In this document: piece after piece, positions 12,401 to 23,517 of the stretch
Position numbering within the stretch: position 1 is the stretch's first letter
Layout: the number at the start of each line of letters is the position of its first letter
From: Dentipellis sp. KUC8613
Taxonomy: Eukaryota > Basidiomycota > Agaricomycetes > Russulales > Hericiaceae
DNA: 64,000 nucleotides
Reading direction: 5' to 3'
Assembly: GCA_002286715.1 (NCBI GenBank)
Contig: NSJX01000003.1
Span: 1,122,445 to 1,186,444 of the forward strand
Notes under the pieces: generated by a model
What the model saw: the letters and a program-made list of their open reading frames with translations, nothing else
What the model was told of the DNA's origin: nothing
The model's database searches: none
Position numbers and translations under genes: made by a program

Positions 12401-13010
12401 AGGGAGTTATTGGAGGTAGGCACCGAGGACAGTGGCGAGCAGCCGAAGAATGTAGCAAGACGTGTTGCGGACGTGTGGGTCGCGGGCTGGGAGAAAGGGA
12501 GATGGGATTGGGAAATTGAACGCACGAGAGGCGGATTGGCGGCGGCAGTGGAAAGCGAGCGGTACGTGTTGTCTTGGAATGTATCCGAATACAGCCTAAA
12601 GCTCTATGGGATACACAGAACAAGAGGAAGTCCAATACTATGGCGACTGTACATTGAGCTGGAAATTCGTGCAGGACAATTGGAACGAGCAAAAGATCTA
12701 TTATTCCGTGCGTTAGGGCAATGCCCCTTTGTAAAAGGTAGGCTTGGCTGTTATTGTAAACAGACAATGCGCTCATGCTTGCATTGCAGAGCTGTATCTC
12801 CTGGCTTTCGACGCCCTTCGGTCCGTGTTTACGGGGCGGGAGCTCAACGCGCTTGCGGACTCAATGGCCGAGCGTGGCGTTCGGATGAGAAAGGGACTGG
12901 ACGACGTTGTCGGTGACTGGACGGAAGACAAGGAAGAGGAGGAGAGCAGCGGAGAAGAGGACGAGATTGAGGCAGAGGCAAGGGAGCGACAGAGACTGCG
13001 GCCGTATTAG
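9437..13010 (+). CDS. NRDE2: NRDE-2 family nuclear RNA-surveillance protein
   Basis: Nuclear HAT/TPR-like repeat protein; relatives (C. elegans NRDE-2, human NRDE2, fission yeast Nrl1) act with the Mtr4 helicase and in RNAi-linked silencing. Eight exons: 9437..9833, 9880..9971, 10026..10743, 10796..10841, 10899..11702, 11755..12561, 12619..12737, 12790..13010; 1067 aa. Signatures: SFSSFPDFE at the start, a Lys-rich patch, then FYTDRKGDPLNVRFGGLY and KILGLDGSW, SLEQRLAADPSSISNW (first repeat), and EYWESEAPRIGE. Intron 6 (12562..12618) is 57 bp, in frame and stop-free. The end is very acidic. Human NRDE2 is of similar length. The Clr4-like methyltransferase in the same window may be functionally related through silencing, but they are 26 kb apart. 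Confidence 0.92.
12562..12618 (+). other. In-frame stop-free intron of NRDE2
   Basis: 57-bp GTACGT..CACAG intron, 19 codons without stop. The spliced join SER-TRGSPILW agrees with the repeat pattern; retention would lengthen one HAT-like repeat. Confidence 0.6.
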
Positions 13011-13043
13011 CGCTAGGTAGAAAGTAACGTGACAGGACAATGG

Positions 13044-13056
13044 TGACGTGACGTGG
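13044..13056 (+). promoter_or_regulatory. CRE-like element upstream of the Byr4-like gene
   Basis: TGACGTGACGTGG, two overlapping TGACGT(G) cores, 283 bp before the ATG. TGACGT is the classical half/whole site of ATF/CREB bZIP factors. Function is inferred from the motif only. Confidence 0.35.
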
Positions 13057-13338
13057 CTGTGTGACAACGGTGTGACCTGGAGGGCGGGAACACGAGGCGG
13101 GAGCCATTGTCATTTTCTGATTCATCCTCGCCGCCATTCTCCTCCAGGCTACACGCCTGCCTGCCCCGCTCTCTCCCTATTGTTCTCGGGCCTCCCTATA
13201 CAATCGGCACCTCCACCAATTCTTCGCCATTTCGTTCCCTTGAAACCCACCATTGCTTGGTCTCACGCAACAACCCCCCACTGAGGGGGCTTTCACCACT
13301 ACCTTACTACCCTGTATTCACTCTAGTGCTATTCCGTC

Positions 13339-16047
13339 ATGACCGCCGTCCCCGCCCCCACCATCACCCTTTCTCAAGAAGAATGGCCTGACGCAGACTT
13401 TGATCTCCCAGAGGGAGAGCCTCTCCACGCTCCGGATGCCGAATCGGACAAGGAGGACGAGGAGGACTGGGACATCCAGATGGGCCTTGGCAGGCCTGGT
13501 GGTGCGAAGGCTCGGGCTGTCGTTGCGGGAATGGCTGCTCGCTCGGAGTTGACGAGGAAGGAGAGCTCGCAGATGTTCACTATCAGGCCACCTCTCCCAT
13601 CCACTGACGAGGACGACGAGGACGATGAAGGCGTATCCACCATCAAGGTCGCTGCGCTCCTCAAACCATCCACCGAGGCAAAGCCACCCGTTACTATCGA
13701 TGAAGACTTCGAGGACGCTTTTGCCCTTCCTTCCGATCTCACCCAGCTTTCCCTCCGTCCTCTCTCCCTCCACCATCAGTCGTCGAAGAACTCCCTTGAA
13801 TGGGGTGAAAACCAAACTTCGTCGTCTCAGTCCTCCGACACCTACTCCAACCTTGGCCTTGCCGATGGTCCTTCATCCTCATCTGCGTCCACCTCTGCAT
13901 CGCAGCCCGATACGGAAACCGATGAGGAAGAAGACGAGGACGACGACCTGGAGGGTCTGGTTATACCTTCAGGTCTCTTCACATCTCGGTCCAGTGGCAA
14001 GCATCTCGCTCGGCTTCTTGAAAAGAAAAAGAAGACGCCCGTCGTACAGGAAGGTGTCAAGGTAGCTAGCCCTGACCCCGAAGATAACTACGAGGTTGGA
14101 CTCGTTATCGACGATGATGCCGACTTCAGTCCCAGTCGGCTGTTGCAGAATGCTCACCATCAGCATGCCCGCCGACCTGCGATGGACTATCGAAGTACTA
14201 GCATGCCCACTAGGTCTTTGTCGGTGAGGCCTCCTTCCAGGTTGAAAATCGATCGCGCCAAGTCGCCAATCAACCCTCCGCCCTCCTCTGCCCGTCAACT
14301 CCAGAGACTGAAACTTTCCCCTTCACCTCCTCCCCGCGGCACCCCTACACGCTCTCAGTCGGCTCTTGTATCTGCACCTCCTTCATCGAATAGCTCTTTC
14401 CTCGCCGCCAAGCCTGGTAGTCTTCGGGGTCAGAAGTCCCACACTGGTCTCAAACCCCCCACGCCACCGTCCAGTCAGCGCAAACTCCCTCGCAAGGCTT
14501 CGCTGTCGTCACTTATGGAAGCTAGTACATCCCACGCGTCAGGCTCGGGATCTGCTTCACAGGTGGCGGCGCCGAATGCTTCTCGATATGAAGCGCCTAC
14601 TGCCGCATCACGTGCAAAATCGCACACCAATTCGACGAGTAGGATGCATGGCTTGGAATACAACGTGCCCCCCACACGCCCTTCCACGCCTTCTTCGAAT
14701 CCTGCTGCACTGCGTTTGACGATGCCAACATCCTCCTCTCGTATGAAGTCTAGGACGCATATTTCGGCCGTCTTTCCGTCGTCTTCTCAACAATCCGGAG
14801 GCTCGCGTGCGACATCTCCGATACCGACACGCCCTCCTTCATCTCTTTCCTTGCGATCGCAACGGTCGAAGCAGCCTGTACCTGGCCCTAGCAGCGCTAC
14901 ATCGGGCCCGAAGGTCTTGCGCAAACCCAAGCGACAACGCACTTATGGTGATGGCACGGAGCTGGACGGATTTGACGACTTGCCCACTGATCGGGACAAG
15001 GAAAGCCATTTCCGAGTGCAGCCAAAGGGGTACGGCAATAGGGTGCCGGGCGCCATGTATCCTTCCAAAGACGTTGGAAAGGGTACAATGCGCAAAAGGA
15101 CACAACTCGATGGACCAGATGGTGGATTCGGTAAGATTGAGTACATTGCGATTGTCTTTCATCATCTGACTGTATGCGTGTAGCTGATTCTACATCGCGT
15201 ACACTAAAACGGACAAGTAGGATTGAGTTCTCTTCGTCCAAAGCAGCTGCGGATTCCGTGCCGAAGAGAAAGAAGACCGTTGCCTCTCCTCCAGGTCATA
15301 CACGGCGGAAGCCTACTTTGATACGAAATCTTGGTGGCTCCGCTGTACCCAAAGGTGAGGAAATGTGTTGTTCATTTCTCTTCGTTGTTGTCTCACCCAA
15401 CATCTCTAGTGGTTGGGGAAATGAAGTGGAATCCTCAGACCTTGCGATGGGAGGGCAACGATCAAGCCTTGCGCGACTTTGACGCCGCTATGGGAACTTC
15501 GACGCGGCCGGCTCTCATCACACACTTGACGGGCTCCTCAGTGGGATCGCCCGTCGGCTCTTTCGCGTCAGGAGCTCGGCGAGTTGGGAACATGATCTTT
15601 GATCCATCACGAATGTGTTGGATATCAACATTATCTCCCGACGAAGACGAGCCAGATGTATTTGCGGACCTGGCGGACGACGAAGAGGACGGCGATGGTT
15701 GGGAAGGCAGGGGTGGAACCATCCGCGCCAACCAACAAAATTCGTCAGCCGCTTCTGGCCAATCTGATATCGGCGGCCCAGGTAGTGCCGCCTCGAGTCG
15801 AATAGAGACCCCCAGTCCATCACGAAGTCATCGACGTAGCCCATCTGATTCGGGAAGCGACCGCGGCTCTCGTGCATCCATGGTGGTATGCGATGTCGAC
15901 GATGCGTTTTTGGAGACGTGTCGTTTGGCCGAGGAGCGACATCGTAGCGATATGAGAGGTTGGAAGTCGAGAGCAGATAACTTCTTTGCTGGTGAAGATC
16001 GCGCATATCTCTATGATATCCGAGCTCTTGCGACTCGGAAATACTGA
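13339..16047 (+). CDS. byr4: Byr4/Bfa1-like cytokinesis and mitotic-exit regulator
   Basis: Scaffold subunit of the two-part GAP (Byr4-Cdc16 in fission yeast, Bfa1-Bub2 in budding yeast) that restrains the Spg1/Tem1 GTPase at the spindle pole body. Three exons: 13339..15130, 15184..15354, 15410..16047; 866 aa. Evidence: a conserved block with YGDGTELDGFDDLPT near residue 540, then PTLIRNLGG, GEMKWNPQTLRWEGN and MIFDPSRMCWI, which form the C-terminal GAP-binding region of the family. It is preceded by a long Ser/Pro-rich disordered half with acidic clusters suited to phosphorylation. The C-terminal helix includes EERHRSDMRGWK. The start ATG follows a pyrimidine-rich leader. Identity as a Byr4/Bfa1 family member is solid; the GAP partner is not in this window. 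Confidence 0.88.
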
Positions 16048-16638
16048 GGTCTATCTCTTGTATGTTTTCCTCTCTGTCCTTATTTTCTTCTCTGGTATCT
16101 CGGCATGTCCAATGACCTACTTTATCACCATTTCTAATCTTTCAGTGCAGTACTTTCGACTTCTCCCTTCTTGTATGAAGACTCGAACGCTCTTTGATCA
16201 CACATATCATCCCCCTCTCCCCCTTCCCGCTTTTGCTATCTACTGCTACTGTGCTTTGCCTTTTCTCACCTAGTTCTATTCCGTCCGGTTGTCCGTTGAT
16301 CACGTCGCTCCTTACTCCTTCCTCTTTTTCTCGATGTGTATGCCCCAGCAATATGAAGAACATGACAAACCAATTTTGTATTACGAGCGCTCGTCCATGA
16401 CAAGCGAAGACCGTCAGACAGGTTACCCGGTTTCCTAGTCTCCGTTGCTGACCTCGACCAAGGAAGATAGTCGTTCCTTTGTCAGATACCGATTTCCTAG
16501 AAACACCGCGGTCATCCGCACGGGAGACTGAAGTCTGACGGATGACCCAGTCGGACTCATCTTGAAGTAGACATGTCATCAAATGAGCAATGGCCCACTT
16601 TAAATAATTTCACCATTGTCCTTATCTATCCCCCGGAC
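16048..16638. other. Intergenic region before UreD
   Basis: 591 bp, pyrimidine-rich after the Byr4-like stop (3' UTR). An in-frame ATG at 16573 could extend UreD by 22 residues. No other gene or RNA is recognised. Confidence 0.45.
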
Positions 16639-17642
16639 ATGTCTCTGTCTTCTGCACCATTGTCCTACGATTGCCTGCATGCAGGATTCGGTCAAATCAC
16701 TGTGCGCAGTCATGGTCCCCAGGTCACCTTCCCAGAGCTATCTTACACGTATCCCCTCAAACTACTGTCTCCTAGGTTGGAGCAGCCTGGTGTAGCCGTC
16801 ACATACATGTTGACATATGGTGGAGGGTTGGTCGGAGGTGACAGAATAGTCTTGTCCGTCGATGTTGGAGACGAGACACGTTTGGTGCTGCTTTCACAGG
16901 TTAGAGAATGGGGGTGTACAGTGTTTTACGCATCGTTGATCACAGGTCTGTGTAGGGATCCACTAAAGTGTTTAAAACCCGGCCTGGGGACAGAGCATCC
17001 GTCCTTTCACGACACTTTTTGCCAGAGAACATTCAGAGCAAGACTCGGACCACCACGCAACGACTGACAGTGCAAGTTGCCAGCGAAAGTGCACTCTTCC
17101 TTCTCCCTGACCCTGTCACCTGCTTTCGCGCCGCATCATACCACCAGGTCCAAACTTTCCATCTTGCGACAAACGCATCCGCAGTATTACTCGACTGGGT
17201 CACGTCTGGACGGCGATCGCTTGGGGAGGAATGGGTGTTCTCGAGATACCACAGTGTGAACGAGGTCTTCGTCGGAGGCGAGCGAATCGCACGAGATGTC
17301 CTGTTGTTGGAAGACGAAGAGTCCGATGTCAAGCCGTTCTCAAAACGCACCCTCCAAGACCGACTCGCCCCATATTCCTGCTATGCGAACCTCATCCTGT
17401 ACGGTCCTCAGATCAAGGACATTATCCTAGATCTAGACATGCGGTATCAAGCAATATCCCTCTACAGGACTTCGGAGCCGTCGACCACCCTCTGGTCGAT
17501 GAGTCCAATTGGGGGGAACGAAGGGCGGATGATTAGAGTGGCTGGGAAAGAGACAGAAGATGTCAAGGGCTGGTTGCGCAACGAACTGAAGGGACTAGAG
17601 TGTATCATTGGTGTGGACGTGTTCCGCAAAGCATTTGTGTGA
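16639..17642 (+). CDS. ureD: Urease accessory protein UreD/UreH
   Basis: Chaperone that binds apo-urease first and, with UreF and UreG, helps install the dinuclear nickel centre. Two exons 16639..16899 and 16956..17642; 315 aa. Family blocks visible: YTYPLKLLSP, MLTYGGGLVGGDRI, then GSTKVFKTR directly after the intron, LFLLPDPVTCF, SGRRSLGEEW and the weakly conserved C-terminal domain. The intron 16900..16955 (GTTAGA..GTGTAG) is placed so that SQ-GSTKVFKT is continuous, as in homologues. The about 20 residues after KTRPGD are unusually long, and a very short unspliced intron there cannot be excluded. No urease or other urease accessory gene is adjacent, which is normal for fungi. Confidence 0.9.
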
Positions 17643-17751
17643 TAAGATACCGGGGGGGGCAGATAAGATTACGGACTCGGACTTCCGGAGCAGTCAGTCG
17701 GGCTACTTATATCAGTTGCAGTAGGTCCTCGCCCTTTCTCTTCCGCCCACC

Positions 17752-19887
17752 ATGTCTCCTCCCACTTCTCAGACTACCATCATCCCACACAGCCAGAAGC
17801 CCCTGGTTACGCGGACTTACCCGACAGAGTCCCAGCTCGACGATGTCATTCAAAGCGCAGCCAAAGCTCAAAAGGCTTGGGCTCGTGTACCGTTGAAGGA
17901 TCGGATTGCTATCGGGACCAAATTCACGGTGTGATCTATCCTTCATACACATATCGATCAGATCATAACTGCTACCAGGAGGAGTTCCAGAAGCTGAGCG
18001 ATGAGGTCCCCTTGGAGCTCACACTTCAGATGGGCCGGTACGCCTCCATGGCCACCTATGCGAGTGAATCAACTAACAAATCGCCAGACCGGTGTCACAG
18101 GCTCCAGGCGAGATCCGTGGCTTCCTGGACAGGGCACGCTACATGCTTTCCATCGCGGAGACATCTCTTGCCGATGTGAGCTTGCAAGATACGGACAAGC
18201 CTGGCTTCCGGCGATTCATCCGGCGCACACCCCAAGGCGTTGTACTCGTTATTGCTCCATGGAAGTGCGTGCACTTTACAGCCATTCATCGCCTCGCGTT
18301 CATGGCAATTCGTCGCCCGACAGCTTCCCCTATCTGGTGTCGATCAACTCTGTCTTGCCAGCTCTCATCGCGGGCAACGCCGTATTGTTAAAGCCGTCAC
18401 CGCAAACCCCACTTACGGCGGAGTTATTTGCCAATGCTCTGATCCGCGCTGGAGTGCCACAGGATGTCATCCAGGTTCTCCATTTATCTCCTGAACTTGT
18501 TACCCATGCAGTCCAACATCCTCTTGTCGATTTTGTTTCCTTCACCGGGAGTGTGGCAGGTGGCCAGGCTGTCGAAAAGGCAGCTACAGAGGCGCCTGGT
18601 TTCAAAGGCGTGGCCCTCGAGGTATGGCATTTCTATATTGCTTTGACACGAATTTGCTCACATGGCGCTAGCTCGGTGGAAAGGATCCTGCATATGTCAG
18701 GGCCGATGCGGATTTGGATTATACCGCTGCTGAAGTAGTAGATGGTCGCTATCGGTCCTTTCTCAATTGGACTCTTCTGACGCTCCTCCAGGCGCCTTCT
18801 TCAATTCTGGCCAGAGCTGTTGCTCTGTGGAGGTATTCAGTTTACCCGTTTAGTGATCTTGTCTTTGTCTGATCGACTCATTCCAGCGCGTATACGTACA
18901 CGAGTCCGTGTTTGATGCTTTTGTCTCCAAAGTCGTGGAAATTGTGAAGGTGCGAGTATCATCGAAGCTCTTAGGATGACGCCCCGTGTTGCTCATAGCC
19001 TTGAAAGAACTACAAGCTTGGCGATCCGACGAAGCCTGATACCACTTTGGGGCCGGTCGTGAGCCTTGCCAGTGCAGAGCGGATTCGAAAGCAGGTTGCC
19101 GATGCCGGTGCGCAAGAAACAATGTGGGACAGGTCTTGGGTAGCTATCTGACCGCCGTATACAGTGAACGCTGGCGCAAAGCCGCTCATTCCCGAAGAAC
19201 TTTTCTACTCGGATGATACGTGAGCGCGTTTCTCAGGAGCTGAATTTGATGTAATATCTGAACCACAACAGAGGGAGGCTTGTAGGCACAACCTATGTTG
19301 CTCCGCAAGTTCTTGTAGACGTCGATCATTGTAAGTATTTTGTTTTGCGAATTCTATTCACTCTACTCACCATCTATGACAGCCATGGATGTGATGAAGG
19401 TATTTATCTACTATCAATCCTCCGATATGGCTCTCACCTCGGTGCGCAGGAAGAGACTTTTGGGCCAGTGGTGGGCATACAACGGGTATCCTCGGATGAA
19501 GAAGCAATTCGCCTCATCAATGATTCTCCTTATGGCCTGACCGTATCCATTTGGACAAACGCACAGAAGAACCCAGATTCTGAGGAAGCATTCCTCAAGA
19601 TAGTAGACGAAGTCCAAACTGGGACCGTCTTCCTTAATCGGTGATTATTCGTGACTTCACTCTCGATGTCATGACCACGGCCTTATTTACCTCGCATAGA
19701 TGCGACTTCTTGGACCCTGCACTTGCCTGGACGGGTGTGAAGAACAGTGGGCGCGGTATTAGTCTAAGCAAATTTGGTGGGTCAATTGCCGACGGAAGCA
19801 ATCGTAGCACGACTAACAGTTGCAATTGAAGGATACGACCAGTTGACAAGAGCCAAATCTGTTCACATGAAGATCCAAACCTCTTAG
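17752..19887 (+). CDS. NAD(P)-dependent aldehyde dehydrogenase
   Basis: ALDH superfamily enzyme oxidising an aldehyde to the acid. Fourteen exons: 17752..17928, 17979..18037, 18088..18264, 18324..18621, 18672..18744, 18792..18832, 18887..18949, 19008..19107, 19165..19219, 19272..19330, 19383..19399, 19450..19640, 19700..19776, 19832..19887; 480 aa, the usual length. Motifs: APWNFPYLVSIN (cofactor domain), KPSPQTPLTAE, FTGSVAGG, ALELGGKDPAYV with the general-base Glu at about 178, SGQSCCSVE with the catalytic Cys at about 212-213, and EETFGPVV. Exon 11 is only 17 nt. No targeting peptide is obvious, so it is probably cytosolic. The substrate cannot be told; succinate-semialdehyde-like and broad-specificity subgroups are both possible. 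It starts 109 bp after UreD. Confidence 0.93.
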
Positions 19888-20621
19888 ACTGTGCTCAAAT
19901 ACGTGGATTATTCTTGCATTACTCCTACAAGAATGAAAGCAGTTAGAATATCATATCCGGCGTCAGCGTTGACGTACAGCGTTCAATGCCTGTCACCACT
20001 TCTTCAGGGCACACTACACGTTTCAGGCCTGTGACATGCCCCCCTATCAAAAGTTGTGGGATTGAGGCACACGAAGAGGGCGTTTTCAAGATAACTAGGC
20101 AAGTGCGGCCCAGCGGACGTTGAACACGCTCGCTTGTCTCATTTCAAACGACAATGCGGGGACAATGCATTGCTTTCAAACAATGAGCCCTGGAATGTTC
20201 CGGTGCCAGTCCGAGAGCATACCTTACTTGACGAAGCTTCTTTCAGGTGATGTCGTGCAGATATGCTTTCCTTTATAAGGCAGGGTGGATGAGGTGTCGA
20301 TCCGTGAAGTAAACTGGCTCGAGATCAATCTGGATACCATGCCGGAGAAAAGGTAGAAGCCGGTTTCCGAGTCTTAAGGTATCTTCCACTATCAAATCCG
20401 GCTTTCACGGAACGCACGGAGCTGGCGGAACGTCAGCGCTTCAGCCAGGCTATCATCCTTCGAAGCATCGGAAAGAAATCTAGTCGCTTCTTATCTGTGC
20501 TCACCTGACCAGCTGCCAGCTCTTCTCATGTATAAATGCACTCGTCGCTTTTGTTATTCCGTCTTCGAGGCTTCGACCCCATCTCTCTCGTCGCTTCTTG
20601 GGTCCTTCGCATTCACAAGTC
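19888..20621. other. Intergenic region upstream of symporter copy 1
   Basis: 734 bp without a coding frame. From about 20451 it is recognisably similar to the region upstream of copy 2 (shared TATCATCCTTCGAAGC, CACCTGACCA and the TATA region). The part 19888-20450 is unique and unexplained. Confidence 0.5.
20531..20536 (+). promoter_or_regulatory. TATA box, symporter copy 1
   Basis: TATAAATGCACTC lies 91 bp before the ATG. The identical 13-mer lies at exactly the same distance in copy 2, which supports a functional core promoter. Confidence 0.65.
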
Positions 20622-23030
20622 ATGTCTGAAGAACTTGATTTGAAGAGCAAAGTCGATGTGGCGGTCCGGACTACCCCACATCTCAGTAATGTCTATCGGC
20701 CTGAAGTGGATATCTCCGGAGTGGACGAGCGCAAACTGATGTGGAAGATTGACATACGTTTAATCCCATGGCTAGCGTTGCTCTACCTCTTGAACTTCCT
20801 TGATCGAGGAAGCATTGGCAATGCCAGGGTGCGTAAAAACTCATTTGGTTCCATTCATCAACCTGACTTGTTCGGACCTTTGCCTTAGTTATACGGAATG
20901 GAGAAGAGCCTGGATATCACAGATAAACAGTACCTGATCGCCTTGACTGTGTTCTTCTTCCCGTACTCGTTGTTTGAGGTAGGCGACACAATGGTTCGCG
21001 TCCAATTCTGCTCTGACTCAGGCATCCCAACTGACAGCCTCCAAGTAACCTTGCTCTCAAATGGCTGAGACCTTCGCGATGGCTTTCGTTCATTGTGTTG
21101 ATCTGGGGTGCAGCTATGGTGCGTTAGTTCAAGGAAGCGTCAGTGCGTCAGTGCGCATAATACTTTGATAGACTCTTCATGGCGTTGCACATAACTATGG
21201 AGGGCTGATAGGTGGGTATATGCGCACGAGATGGATTTTTTCTAACAGACTGACACCGGCAAGGCCTACGTTTTGTTCTCGGACTTGCAGAAGCCGGTCT
21301 ATACCCCGGAATTGTATTCTACATCACATGGTGAGTCATGCCTCCGACGACCCGGAGAGGGAATGTTAACTATTTTCATACAGTTGGTATAAACGTTCTG
21401 AACTTGGCACAAGGGTAGCCGCTTTCTTCTCGTCGGCAACCGTAGCTGGCGCCTTCAGTGAGTTTCTCGGCTGTGCTGCTGGTAGATCTAATGACGTTGC
21501 GCAGGTGGTCTTCTTGCCGCTGCTATTCATAACATGGATGGAGTCGGTGGAAAACCTGGATGGGCTTGGATATTCATTCTGGAAGGTCTCGCGACAGTCG
21601 TTGTCGCGATCGCGTCTTTCTGGATCATACAAGACTTCCCGGACACAGCAAAATTCCTTACAGATGCAGAACGTAAATGTCTTGTACTATCCTGTTCATC
21701 TGTCATCGAGTGATGAAGTCCCGTAGGCGTCTTTGTCGTGCGCCGTCTGCAGGAAGATATGCAGTTCAGTGCCGGCGGGGAGAAATTTAGGTTGAAGGTT
21801 GTCTGGCAATGCCTGTCAGACTGGAAGACGTGGGTTGCAAGTGAGTTATGCAAGTCAATCTACAATGACTGGCGTCTGACTTTCGTTTATCTCCAGTGGG
21901 GATTTACATGGGCTTGTGAGCTGACAAGGGTCGGGCAGTCGACCATACCCACTTACGTTAATACCCTCAGCGACGGCCCGTTGTTTGCGTTCTCTCTCTT
22001 CACACCAACGATATTGAACCAAGTAAGCCCCTTCTTCAATCCTTGATAAAAAAATGGCTGCACACACATATTTATCATCAAGCTCGGTTACCAAGCAACT
22101 GCTTCCAATCTACTTTCCGTCCCAGTGTATGCATGGGCATGCATCATGACATGTGTGGTAGGTGTGTGGGGAGACCGTTTCGGAAATAGAGGATATATCA
22201 ATTTGTTTGTGGGCTTCTTCTCTCATGTAGCATGACAGCTAACCAAAGGATGTGCAGAGTGCTATTTGGCACCGGGCTCGTGGGATACGTCATTCTGATT
22301 GCGTCTCGCAGTCCAGCGCTGTCGTACTTCGCGACATACCTTGCGGCCTCGTGAGCAACTCCCCAAGTTCTTGCCTGTTCAATTACTGATACGATGTCAG
22401 TTCAATATACCCGACGATCCGTGCGTCCGCTGTCCTGTAGTACTCCTCACGACATTTGTGCTGAATTCCTTGTCTTCATTCTAGCCAACTCTGTGTAAGT
22501 AAATCTCACACTGTTGCTTTCGAAATTTTGATCCGACGAGGTTGACAGAGCGTGGGTGTCGAGCAATGTCGAAGGATCCTATAAACGTAGCGCTGTCCTC
22601 GGGATGGCCATAGGATTGTAAGTTGATCCAGCCCCTTCACCCTCAAAATCACGACTGACGCAACGGCTTTCGCAGTGGCAATCTCAACGGAGCCGTCACG
22701 TCAAATGTGGTGAGTATTCCTGCTCGTATCGCAAGTCTTGAAAGGCTTTACAGATCCAATTTCCAGTATCGTGCACAAGACAAGCCGTGGTACAGCCTCG
22801 GACATGGCATCGTCCTGACATACATCGCGATTGGTTGGCTCTGTTCTCTCCTCTACCTTGTCTTGCTCCGCCGCGAGAACGCTAGGCGAGAACGAGGCGA
22901 GCGCGACGAGGTTATCACAGGAGAGGACAACAAGAATGCCGATGGCGAGCGCAATGGACGATTCGACAGCGTGGAGGATGCGCGGAGAGAGAAGGGGGAT
23001 ATGTGGAGCGGCTTCCGCTATACACTGTAG
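20622..23030 (+). CDS. MFS anion:cation symporter (Dal5/Tna1-type), copy 1
   Basis: Plasma-membrane transporter of the ACS family, whose fungal members import carboxylates such as allantoate, nicotinate, biotin or pantothenate with protons. Seventeen exons: 20622..20828, 20889..20978, 21038..21118, 21172..21211, 21264..21330, 21384..21457, 21505..21672, 21727..21840, 21897..21915, 21971..22022, 22083..22204, 22258..22350, 22401..22420, 22485..22494, 22549..22617, 22676..22709, 22767..23030; 507 aa. Motifs: MWKIDIRLIPWLALLY (first membrane helix), NFLDRGSIGNAR, GLRFVLGLAEAGLYPG, FYITCWYKR, WAWIFILEG, WVSSNVEG and PWYSLGHGIVLTYI. Twelve helices are expected. The C-terminal tail is charged and Asn/Asp-rich. 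Exon 14 has 10 nt, exon 9 19 nt. Substrate unknown. Confidence 0.92.
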
Positions 23031-23517
23031 GGATGATCATGGATGTCGCCACAATGATGAATGCATGCAAGACAAGGTGCCAGAGAAGAAAGAATCCAAG
23101 GCCTCAGATGGGTGGATAGATGCTGGCAATATGAAACAATATGAATCAGGCCTGTAGGTGAGGCTTTCCATCGGGCTCTATCCGTCGATTCGCACGCACG
23201 CTATGCCAACCGACCCGTATTGCCAAACGGTAACGTAAGTAACGCCGGTTCTCGTCATTGATGTAGACTCGTATCGATTCTCCCCGCGTCAAATTGAAGA
23301 AGATCGTTCTCAACCCATATCAAAGCAGGTCGTTCTCACTGGTATATCATCCTTCGAAGCCTCGAACAGAAATTCAGTTGCTTCTTTTCGGCACCCACCT
23401 GACCAGGCAGCCCTTCTCATCTCATATATAAATGCACTCACTTCTGTTACCTCACCTTCAAGGGTTTGACCCCCTATCTCGCGTCGCTCCCTAGATCGTC
23501 TTTTCTGTTCACAGGTC
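23031..23517. other. Spacer between the symporter copies (3' flank of copy 1, promoter of copy 2)
   Basis: 487 bp. The right half aligns with the promoter of copy 1; the left part aligns with the 3' flank of copy 2. No separate gene. Confidence 0.6.
23425..23432 (+). promoter_or_regulatory. TATA box, symporter copy 2
   Basis: TATATAAA. The TATAAATGCACTC core begins at 23427, 91 bp before the ATG, the same spacing as in copy 1. Confidence 0.65.

Larger units (their letters stand above)
20451..23140 (+). repeat. Tandem duplication unit 1 (symporter gene plus promoter)
   Basis: Direct repeat with the unit at 23345-26050. Start codons are 2896 bp apart. Similarity begins at TATCATCCTTCGAAGC upstream (second copy at about 23345) and continues through all 17 exons into the 3' flank, where stretches such as AATGATG..ATGCA and GAATCC remain alignable. 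Introns have drifted strongly, exons less. The outer limits are approximate. Confidence 0.85.

Noticed and set aside
16639..23030. UreD, aldehyde dehydrogenase and transporter as a metabolic gene cluster
   Set aside because: Same strand and close spacing, but no shared pathway is evident and no urease, UreF or UreG gene is present; normal fungal gene density explains it.
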